Shown here one piece after another: positions 1-5,759 of a stretch of 8,738 bases of DNA. This DNA comes from Desulfobulbaceae bacterium (GTDB lineage: Bacteria; Desulfobacterota; Desulfobulbia; Desulfobulbales; Desulfobulbaceae), in the NCBI GenBank assembly GCA_026990725.1, contig JALXCX010000036.1, forward strand, positions 1 through 8,738. The letters run 5' to 3'. Below the pieces are notes generated by a model, which saw only the letters and a list, made by a program, of their open reading frames with translations, had not been told where the DNA came from and ran no database searches. Position numbers and translations under genes: made by a program. How positions within the stretch are numbered: the first letter of the stretch is position 1; each line of letters begins with the position of its first letter.

Positions 1-95
1 AGTGGATCAGACTTCTCTATCCGGGTCTTTAGGCTCTTCACCGGAGGCAAAAACGCATCAAGGCAATATTTCTTTTACAACGGGGGAAATAAAAA

Positions 96-794
96 ATGCA
101 AACAATAGGGCTACTTGGCGGTATGAGCTGGGAGAGTACGGCCGGTTATTACCGGGCCATTAATCAGGGAATAAAAAAAGAACTCGGTGGGCTGCATTCT
201 GCCCGGATTGTTATGTACAGCGTTGATTTTGCCCCAATTGAAAAACTCCAGCACCAGGGTGACTGGCAGAAGACAGGTGAAATACTTGGCAATGCTGCGC
301 AGGGGATTGAGGCTGGCGGTGCCGATTTTTTTCTCCTCTGCACCAACACCATGCATAAGGTGGCAGATATGGTAGAAGCGGCAGTGCACATCCCCTTACT
401 CCATATTGCAGATGCCACAGGCAAAGCCCTGCAGTATGAAAAAATACAGACAGTCGGTCTGCTGGGTACCGCCTTTACCATGGAAGAACATTTTTATAAG
501 GGACGGCTTGAAGAAAAATTTGGACTCCAGGTGATTGTTCCCGGGAAAGCGGAGAGACAGCTTGTTCATAATATCATTTACCAGGAACTCTGCCTGGGAA
601 AAGTCAGCCCGGCCTCAAGGGATATATATTTACGAACCGTTGATAATCTCGCCCAAAGAGATGCTGAAGCCGTCATTCTGGGCTGCACTGAGATCGGCAT
701 GCTGCTCAGGAAAGAAGATACCAGCCTGCCGCTTTTTGACACGACTCTCATCCATGCGGCCAGTGCTGTAAAAAAAGCGCTGGTTGCTGATTAA
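96..794 (+). CDS. ygeA: Aspartate/glutamate racemase family protein (YgeA-like amino-acid racemase)
   Basis: A cofactor-independent amino-acid racemase of the Asp/Glu racemase superfamily, cytoplasmic, 232 residues, the usual full length. The start MQTIGLLGGMSWEST matches the family's N-terminal glycine motif. The two catalytic cysteines that act as the acid/base pair are both visible: Cys82 in LLCTNTMHK and Cys197 in ILGCTEIGML. The motifs LHIADATG (102-109) and the LGGLHSAR segment (30-37) are also typical of E. coli YgeA, which it resembles along its whole length; I recall that protein having broad specificity, so the true substrate here is uncertain. The ATG at 96 is preceded by a purine-rich GGGGGAA about 8 bases upstream. 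Directly downstream lies a decayed LysE-type amino-acid exporter, so the two may once have formed a racemase/export pair (inference). Family assignment is secure; substrate is not. Confidence 0.93.
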   Translation: MQTIGLLGGMSWESTAGYYRAINQGIKKELGGLHSARIVMYSVDFAPIEKLQHQGDWQKTGEILGNAAQGIEAGGADFFLLCTNTMHKVADMVEAAVHIPLLHIADATGKALQYEKIQTVGLLGTAFTMEEHFYKGRLEEKFGLQVIVPGKAERQLVHNIIYQELCLGKVSPASRDIYLRTVDNLAQRDAEAVILGCTEIGMLLRKEDTSLPLFDTTLIHAASAVKKALVAD

Positions 795-832
795 ATCCCC
801 CTACACGAACAAAACTTCATGGCTGAGAGGAG

Positions 833-1150
833 GTGTCACTTCTTCTCGTAATGCTTTCATTCTCTCTGGCCTGGTCCATGGCACCAGGAGCCATCAATAT
901 GATCAATCCAGCATCTGTAGTAAACCATGGCCTCCAAAAAACATTATGTTTTCTAGCGCAACCATAGGCCTCACTCTTCTGTTGTTCATTCTGGCCCTGA
1001 TTTTTTATAAAACTATCTCAGTCTCCCCTTTTTCTCGAGTATCTGACTGGTGCCTGATTTCTCTTGATTATGGACCTCCGGCACAAAATTACTTCTTCAC
1101 GAACAGAACACACTGTGAAAAAACAAACCTCTAACCAATTCTTTACCTGA
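833..1150 (+). pseudogene. Decayed LysE/RhtB-family amino-acid exporter (frameshifts and internal stops)
   Basis: No single frame is open, but adjacent frames join into one recognisable membrane protein. From 833 to about 952 one frame reads SLLLVMLSFSLAWSMAPGAI, continuing NMINPASVVNHGLQKTL and stopping at TAG 965. From about 956 to 1015 the next frame reads SSATIGLTLLLFILALIFYK. From about 1028 the first frame resumes with LFLEYLTGA, a TGA at 1055, then FLLIMDLRHKI and NQFFT before a TGA at 1148. The order (hydrophobic helix with a 'PG' motif, polar GLxKTL loop, 'GATxG' helix, 'Lxxl-GA-xLL' helix, charged loop) is that of LysE/RhtB exporters. A possible start is GTG 833 beside AGGAGG, or ATG 851. 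The family is about 200 residues, so the C-terminal third should lie up to about 1450, where I can no longer follow it. Non-functional as it stands. Confidence 0.7.
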
Positions 1151-1267
1151 CTTGTTTTTCTATTGGAATTATGATTTGTCCATTTAAGCTGTCTCCTTAA
1201 GGCTCAAATGAGTTCTCTCAAGACCACTGCCAGCCAACAGCTTGCAGGAAGAGAGGGAAAACTCTTG

Positions 1268-1292
1268 ACTTACAACTTACTGTTTTGTAAGT
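1268..1292. repeat. Perfect 8-bp inverted repeat (ACTTACAA/TTGTAAGT)
   Basis: ACTTACAA at 1268-1275 is the exact reverse complement of TTGTAAGT at 1285-1292, with a 9-base gap. It begins inside a TTGACT (1265-1270) and touches a TATTAT (1292-1297), but those two hexamers are 21 bases apart, too far for a normal promoter. It could be an operator or a small hairpin; no T-run follows, so it is not a terminator. The function is unknown. Confidence 0.4.
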
Positions 1293-1321
1293 ATTATTGC
1301 ACTTTATCCTGTCTGAGGGGG

Positions 1322-1339
1322 CACCATGTATAAATGGTG
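1322..1339. repeat. Short inverted repeat CACCAT/ATGGTG
   Basis: Six-base perfect arms with a 6-base AT loop (GTATAA), in the non-coding stretch upstream of the repeat-protein gene. It is short enough to be chance. It is recorded because it is one of three inverted repeats clustered within about 200 bases. Confidence 0.25.
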
Positions 1340-1434
1340 ACAGATAATTTATCTTTTCTATGAAATATGAACCGGCAGAGCCGTTACCGGCAAGGGGAAA
1401 ATTTTTATTCGTATTTTTCCTCACTTAATGTCTG

Positions 1435-1462
1435 TTGATATTTCTATTCAGAAATTTATTAT
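1435..1462 (+). promoter_or_regulatory. Candidate sigma70 promoter for the repeat-protein gene, inside an inverted repeat
   Basis: TTGATA (1435-1440) and TATTAT (1457-1462) each match the consensus at five of six positions and are 16 bases apart. An inverted repeat, TATTCAG (1445-1451) and CTGAATA (1465-1471), brackets the -10 box and would overlap RNA polymerase, so it may be a repressor site. Transcription would start near 1469, leaving a leader of roughly 158 bases before the ATG at 1627. This is a consensus match only. Confidence 0.4.
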
Positions 1463-1626
1463 TCCTGAATACCGATACATGAGACAGGCTAAACGACAAA
1501 AGCTATTTAAGACGTTTTTTCGGCCAATCTCCTAAAAAAGGAACCCGGAACTGATTGACTGAACCAATTAACCTGAAAATGTCTTTTTATAAACACCGTC
1601 CACCAACTTAAAAGAGGAAAGCGACA

Positions 1627-2595
1627 ATGAAACAAATCGGTAAAACATCACTTGTGCTCTCATTATCAGCAGGACTGATCTTCTGTTCTGCCGCAGCATC
1701 TGTTGCCGCACAAGATCCAAGCGCCAGCCTGTTCCCGCCCAATGCTGAGGCTGGAAAATGTTATGCAAAAGTTCTGATTCCTGCCAAATTTAAAAAAGTT
1801 ACAGAAGAAATCCTCAAACGTGAAGCAGGGGAAAAAGTTGAGGTTATTCCCGCAGTTTATGAGTGGATCGAGAAAAAAGTAGTTGTGAAAGAGCCCAGTG
1901 AAAAAATCGAAATTATTCCTGCAACATACAAAACTGTTGAGGAAAAAGTTGAAGTTGTTCCCGCAACATACAAACTTGAAGCAACCAAACCTGTTTACGA
2001 GACCGTCAAGGTAAAAGTTGTTGACAAACCGGCACGGACTGCCTGGAAAAAAGGAAACGGACTGCTGGACAAGATCGACCATGCAACTGGCGACATCATG
2101 TGCCTGGTTAACATTCCAGCAACCTACAAGACTCTGAAGAAACAGGTACTCAAAACCCCGGCGACCGTAAAAAAAGTCGAAATTCCGGCACAGTTCAAAA
2201 CTATAAAAAAACGGGTTGTTGATAAGCCTGCTGAAGTACGTAAAATTTCCATACCTGCAGAGTACAAGACAATTAAAGTAAAAACCCTTGTATCTCCTGC
2301 AAAAGAAGTACGTACCCCCATTAAAGAAGAACGTCAGGTTGTGACAAAACTGGTAAAAGAAAGTGACGAGCAGATGTCCTGGCAGCCAGTTCTCTGTGAC
2401 ACCAACATGACCAAAGATGTCATCCAGAAGATTCAGCAGGCCCTGGCCAATCAAGGTTTTGATCCCGGTCCTGCTGACGGCGCACTTGGCAGCGGTACCA
2501 TGAAAGCCCTTGATCAATTCCAAAGGAAAAACGGCTTGGCTACAGGTGGTTTGACCTATGAGTCCCTCAATGCTTTGAAGATATTTGTTAAATGA
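1627..2595 (+). CDS. Exported 23-residue-repeat protein with C-terminal peptidoglycan-binding domain
   Basis: A 322-residue exported protein. Residues 1-28 form a signal peptide (basic start, hydrophobic core, VAA before Gln29); Cys20 does not sit in a good lipobox, so release by signal peptidase I is likely. The middle (51-232) repeats a motif of the form [IV]PAxYKTxxxxV. Copies start at residues 51, 74, 97, 111, 163, 186 and 209, mostly 23 apart, and the region is very rich in Lys, Glu and Val. A linker containing DHATGDIMCL (151-160) interrupts the array. Residues about 261-320 are a peptidoglycan-binding domain of the PF01471 type, with IQQALANQGFDPGPADG followed by TMKALDQFQRKNGL. Three Cys (45, 159, 257) remain after cleavage. 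The inferred role is a periplasmic or envelope protein anchored to the cell wall by its C-terminus. No enzyme motif is seen. The ATG at 1627 has AGAGGAAA at good spacing. It appears monocistronic, with a terminator after it. Confidence 0.85.
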   Translation: MKQIGKTSLVLSLSAGLIFCSAAASVAAQDPSASLFPPNAEAGKCYAKVLIPAKFKKVTEEILKREAGEKVEVIPAVYEWIEKKVVVKEPSEKIEIIPATYKTVEEKVEVVPATYKLEATKPVYETVKVKVVDKPARTAWKKGNGLLDKIDHATGDIMCLVNIPATYKTLKKQVLKTPATVKKVEIPAQFKTIKKRVVDKPAEVRKISIPAEYKTIKVKTLVSPAKEVRTPIKEERQVVTKLVKESDEQMSWQPVLCDTNMTKDVIQKIQQALANQGFDPGPADGALGSGTMKALDQFQRKNGLATGGLTYESLNALKIFVK

Positions 2596-2647
2596 TAAAA
2601 TATTTTGCTAATGAGGCTGCAAACATTTTCAGCTTGCAGTAAAAATT

Positions 2648-2686
2648 AAAAAAGGCTTTGGAGTTTTTTCTCCAAAGCCTTTTTTT
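2648..2686. terminator. Strong bidirectional rho-independent terminator between convergent genes
   Basis: The stem GGCTTTGGAG (2654-2663) pairs perfectly with CTCCAAAGCC (2670-2679) around a TTTTTT loop. A run of six A precedes it and seven T follow it, so it has a U-tract in both directions. It lies 52 bases after the stop of the repeat-protein gene and about 42 bases beyond the end of the minus-strand ABC-F gene, so it can end both transcripts. Confidence 0.9.
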
Positions 2687-2728
2687 CTGGAACACGACCT
2701 TCCAAAAACAGATTATTCGCAAACTCTC

Positions 2729-4693
2729 TCAGGCCGTCCCCTGCTCCAGATCCTCTATCTGTTCCTGGGCTTTTTCCCATTGTTCATACTGTCGTTCCAG
2801 ATGGCGCTTAACACCATTATACTCTTTGCTGACGTCGGCCCAACGCTGCTGATCAGCATATAATTCCGGATCAGCCATCAATGTCTCCAGCTCTTCCTTA
2901 CGCTTTTCAAGCGAGGCAATCTCTTTTTCAGCTGCAGCGGATTTCTTTCTCAACGGCTTTAACCGGCCGCTCAACTTTTTCCGTTTTTCTGCCCGTTCTT
3001 TTCGCTGGGCTTTACGATCACGGTTGTCTGCTTCTGCAGGTTTTGTTTTATCTGCGGAAGAGTTCTGCCGGAGAGGCTCAACCTCTTCCGCTTGCTGTCT
3101 GGAAGCAAGATAGTCGTCAATGTTTCCAAGATACATTGTTGCTTTCCCGTCTCGTATTTCAAGAACCTTATTGACAAAAGAGTTCACAAAATAACGGTTA
3201 TGGGAGACGACGATTATAGTTCCTTCGTATTGCTGCATCGCTTCCTGCAAAACTTCCTGAGAAGTGATATCCAGATGATTGGTCGGTTCATCAAGAAGCA
3301 TGAGGTTGGCCGGTTTAATGAGCATTTTGGCAAGTGCCACCCGGCTTTTTTCACCGCCGGAGAGCACCTGTACTTTTTTCTCGACCTCATCACCGGTAAA
3401 TAGAAAAGCACCGAGTAGCGACCGAACCTGGGTTATGGTCATGTCTTGAGCGGCATGATAGACGGTATCAAGAACTGTGAGCTCGGCACTGAGTTCCTGG
3501 GCCTGATGCTGGCCAAAATAGGTCAAGATAACATTATGTCCCTGCCTGATCTTTCCTGTCGCCGGTTCAATTCCTGCCATAATTTTCAGTAATGTGGTCT
3601 TACCGGCACCATTGACCCCGACAACTGCAAGTTTATCACCCCGCTGAAGGTCAAAACTCACGTTGTTAAAGACCCTCTTGCCATCAAAATCCTTGTTCAC
3701 ATCCTGTAGCTGCAAGACATCGCGGCCGGAAGCAGCCGCAGGCGGGAAAGAGAAATGGATGGTTCGTTCTGTTTCAGACAGTTCAATACGTTCGAGCTTT
3801 TCCAGCTGTTTTGCCCGGCTCTGCACCTGTTTTGCCTTGGTGGATTTTGCCCTGAACCTGGTAATAAACCGCTCAGTCTGCTTGATCATTGCCTGCTGGT
3901 TATCGTAGGCAGCCCGTTCAAGCTCCATACGCTGCTCTTTTTCAACAAGATAATGTGAATAATTGCCCTTATAGGTCGTCAATCGGCCAAGGCTCAATTC
4001 CCATGTTTTCGTCGTTACCCGGTCAAGAAAACTGCGGTCATGTGAAATAATGACCATTGCCCCCTGGTACTGAAGCAAAAAATCCTCCATCCAGGTCAGG
4101 GAATCCAGGTCCAGATGATTTGTTGGCTCATCAAGCAAAAGTAATGAAGGTTTTTTCAAGAGTAACTTGGCCAGCAAAAGCCGCATAATCCAACCGCCGG
4201 AAAAATCCGAGACCGGCCTGACGAGATCATCTTTGGAAAATCCCAGCCCAAACAGAATACGTTCGATCTCAGGGCGAATCCTGAAAATATCATGCCCTTC
4301 CAGCAAATGCTGCAGCTCCCCCTGCCGGTCGAGTAACGCTTCAAGATCCGGATGGCCCTCCTTAAGATCTGCAAGCTTCCGACCTATTTCATCAAACTCT
4401 TTTTGATGGGCAAGCGCTTCATCAAATGCGCTTTCAGCCTCATCAAATAACGAGCGGGCGCCCAATTCGATTGTGATTTCCTGCGGGAGGTAGGCGACAG
4501 TAAACCAGGACGCCCGGGTTACTATGCCCGGGTCTGTTTCCAGTTCACCACACATGATCTTCAGCAACGTTGATTTACCAGTGCCGTTAACCCCTGCAAG
4601 GCCGATTCGATCACTGTCATAAACCTGTGCTGAGGCTTCACGAAAAATATGTTTTGAGCCATATTGCAGGCTGAGATTACTGATACTAAGCAT
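2729..4693 (-). CDS. ABC-F family ATPase, YheS/YdiF-like (ribosome-associated)
   Basis: A 654-residue soluble protein with two ATP-binding cassettes and no membrane segments, the layout of ABC-F translation factors. First cassette: Walker A GVNGTGKST (34-42), signature VSDFSGGW (161-168), Walker B LLLLDEP with Glu189, and SHDR (217-220). A charged linker (about 250-310, with RFRAKSTKAKQVQSR) corresponds to the segment that reaches toward the P-site tRNA in characterised relatives. Second cassette: GVNGAGKTT (359-367), LSGGE (444-448), LMLLDEP with Glu469, and SHNR (497-500). Residues about 560-650 are a Lys/Glu-rich coiled coil ending near DPELYAD, as in YheS. Both catalytic Glu are present, so both sites should be active. 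ABC-F proteins act on stalled or antibiotic-bound ribosomes; the subgroup is judged by eye and a resistance role cannot be claimed. It is last in the leftward operon, 37 bases after the radical SAM gene. There is no clear Shine-Dalgarno before the ATG at 4693. Confidence 0.93.
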   Translation of the reverse strand: MLSISNLSLQYGSKHIFREASAQVYDSDRIGLAGVNGTGKSTLLKIMCGELETDPGIVTRASWFTVAYLPQEITIELGARSLFDEAESAFDEALAHQKEFDEIGRKLADLKEGHPDLEALLDRQGELQHLLEGHDIFRIRPEIERILFGLGFSKDDLVRPVSDFSGGWIMRLLLAKLLLKKPSLLLLDEPTNHLDLDSLTWMEDFLLQYQGAMVIISHDRSFLDRVTTKTWELSLGRLTTYKGNYSHYLVEKEQRMELERAAYDNQQAMIKQTERFITRFRAKSTKAKQVQSRAKQLEKLERIELSETERTIHFSFPPAAASGRDVLQLQDVNKDFDGKRVFNNVSFDLQRGDKLAVVGVNGAGKTTLLKIMAGIEPATGKIRQGHNVILTYFGQHQAQELSAELTVLDTVYHAAQDMTITQVRSLLGAFLFTGDEVEKKVQVLSGGEKSRVALAKMLIKPANLMLLDEPTNHLDITSQEVLQEAMQQYEGTIIVVSHNRYFVNSFVNKVLEIRDGKATMYLGNIDDYLASRQQAEEVEPLRQNSSADKTKPAEADNRDRKAQRKERAEKRKKLSGRLKPLRKKSAAAEKEIASLEKRKEELETLMADPELYADQQRWADVSKEYNGVKRHLERQYEQWEKAQEQIEDLEQGTA

Positions 4694-4713
4694 ATAACTA
4701 TAAAAAAATAATG

Positions 4714-4730
4714 GATAAATTTAGTTTATC
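4714..4730 (-). repeat. AT-rich hairpin plus T-run between radical SAM and ABC-F genes
   Basis: On the minus strand, GATAAA and TTTATC form a 6-bp stem with a 5-base loop (CTAAA), followed by CATTATTTTTTT. It sits immediately after the stop of the radical SAM gene and before the ABC-F start. It looks like a weak terminator or attenuator, but a stem made almost entirely of A-T pairs is unlikely to stop transcription well. It may reduce expression of the last gene or simply reflect an AT-rich spacer. Confidence 0.25.
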
Positions 4731-5735
4731 TTACGACATTTGAACAACAGTATGTCGCGGTTGGTCAGGATCAAAAACCAGCTTAAATGAATCAACCAGA
4801 TGTAACTGTCGTAAGCGTTTTATATTCTGCGACTTCATCCCCCGGAAGACTGATTCGTCTCTGGCAGAGACAGAAACAGTTATTCCTGAATCAGAGTCTG
4901 CCTGGCCAAGAAGTCTTCTGGTCTGATTAAACATAAGACGTGATTGGACCAGTTCACCAAATGCGGGATGCCAGGGACCTGCAATAAGAGATTTTTCAAG
5001 CTGTTTTCCCGCCTGAAGCCCCATCCTCACCACCGGGATCCCGGCCTGATCAAAACGCTTTTTCATCCAGGCTGCCATGAGCACAGCTTTGTTCAGGCTG
5101 AGAGGTTGATACTGGCCTTGAGCATACAAGGTTGCCAGCATACTGTTCTGCACCACCAAAACCGGATAAATCCTGACAAAATCAGGCCCCAGGCCAATAA
5201 CCTGCTCAACAGTTTTCCGCAAAATCCTGCGGCTTTCCCCTGGCAGACCAAGCATGAGTTGAATCCCTGTTTCCAAGCCGCTTTGTGCAAGCATGCCCAT
5301 GGCCCTGACCACATCGGCCACATTATGCCCTCTGCCAGAGAGTGTTAATACGGTATCAGACATCGACTGAACACCAAGTTCCACCGTGCCCACATGATGT
5401 CTTTGCAAAAACTCGATTATATCTCTGTCAATATAATCCGGCCGCGTGGACAGGCGAATTGACGCCACCCTGCCCTGCGCAACAAAAGGTACCACAGCCG
5501 CAAGAAGCTCATCTTGTCTTGCCCGAGCCAGACCAGTAAAACTACCGCCATAAAAAGCGACCTGAACCCGGTCGTACTCTTTTTCAGACCGCTCAAGCCA
5601 GGTAGTAACAATTCTCGTGACATCTTCACCGGTAACAGGCTCTACCGTAAAGCCACTGATCTTCTGTTGATTGCAGAAAACACAACAATGCGGGCACCCC
5701 TCATGGGGAATAAAAATTGGGATGACCAGAGGCAT
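4731..5735 (-). CDS. Elp3-like radical SAM protein lacking the acetyltransferase domain
   Basis: A 334-residue radical S-adenosylmethionine protein. The cluster-binding motif CX3CX2C is at Cys14, Cys18 and Cys21 (GCPHCCVFCNQQ), with an extra Cys17. GGSFT (63-67), STRPDYID (96-103), VELGVQSM (118-125) and the RGHN/GIQLMLGLPG region (135-166) are characteristic of the Elp3/COG1243 group. True Elp3, which modifies the wobble uridine of tRNA, is about 500 residues or more and carries a C-terminal acetyltransferase domain. This protein ends before it, as in short bacterial homologues of unknown reaction. I recall such short forms next to rnc in Firmicutes, which fits rnc lying two genes upstream. 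An RNA-modification role is therefore a reasonable inference, not shown. It starts 24 bases after the protease stop, with no strong ribosome binding site visible; the MPLVIPIFIPHEG beginning is typical of the family. Confidence 0.85.
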   Translation of the reverse strand: MPLVIPIFIPHEGCPHCCVFCNQQKISGFTVEPVTGEDVTRIVTTWLERSEKEYDRVQVAFYGGSFTGLARARQDELLAAVVPFVAQGRVASIRLSTRPDYIDRDIIEFLQRHHVGTVELGVQSMSDTVLTLSGRGHNVADVVRAMGMLAQSGLETGIQLMLGLPGESRRILRKTVEQVIGLGPDFVRIYPVLVVQNSMLATLYAQGQYQPLSLNKAVLMAAWMKKRFDQAGIPVVRMGLQAGKQLEKSLIAGPWHPAFGELVQSRLMFNQTRRLLGQADSDSGITVSVSARDESVFRGMKSQNIKRLRQLHLVDSFKLVFDPDQPRHTVVQMS

Positions 5736-5759
5736 AGACTTTGTCAGAACAAGGATTGA

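Larger units (their letters stand above)
1151..1626. other. Non-coding stretch between exporter remnant and repeat-protein gene
   Basis: I find no supportable gene on either strand here. The first part may be the unrecognisable C-terminal end of the decayed exporter: around 1150-1200 a few residues could align with the helix after the central loop, but stops are frequent. The rest is AT-rich and holds three inverted repeats (at 1268-1292, 1322-1339 and 1445-1471), one plausible sigma70-like promoter, and about 160 bases of untranslated leader before the gene at 1627. The leader ends in the ribosome binding site AGAGGAAA (1613-1620). Confidence 0.5.

Noticed and set aside
1..95. Possible tail of an upstream gene
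   Set aside because: One frame ends at TAG 30-32 and two others stay open past 95. None shows a recognisable C-terminus, so no gene end can be assigned.
784..1134. A 116-residue plus-strand open frame beginning at a TTG inside the racemase
   Set aside because: Only its middle part (956-1015) is protein-like, and that part is better explained as one frame of the decayed LysE-type exporter. There is no plausible start or ribosome binding site.
1370..1400. CCGG-rich segment (CCGGCAGAGCCGTTACCGG) considered as a riboswitch fragment
   Set aside because: It does not match the conserved cores of the cobalamin or cyclic-di-GMP riboswitches I know, and it lies upstream of the likely transcription start.
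1218..1424. A 68-residue minus-strand open frame in the non-coding stretch
   Set aside because: No start signal, family resemblance or neighbour supports it.
1666..2523. A 285-residue open frame on the minus strand opposite the repeat-protein gene
   Set aside because: It is extremely rich in Phe, Asn and Cys, as expected from the antisense of Lys/Glu/Val-rich repeats. The plus-strand gene has a signal peptide and a known domain.
2616..2640. Small inverted repeat CTGCAA/TTGCAG after the repeat-protein stop
   Set aside because: It has only six base pairs and no T-run, and the strong terminator follows immediately.
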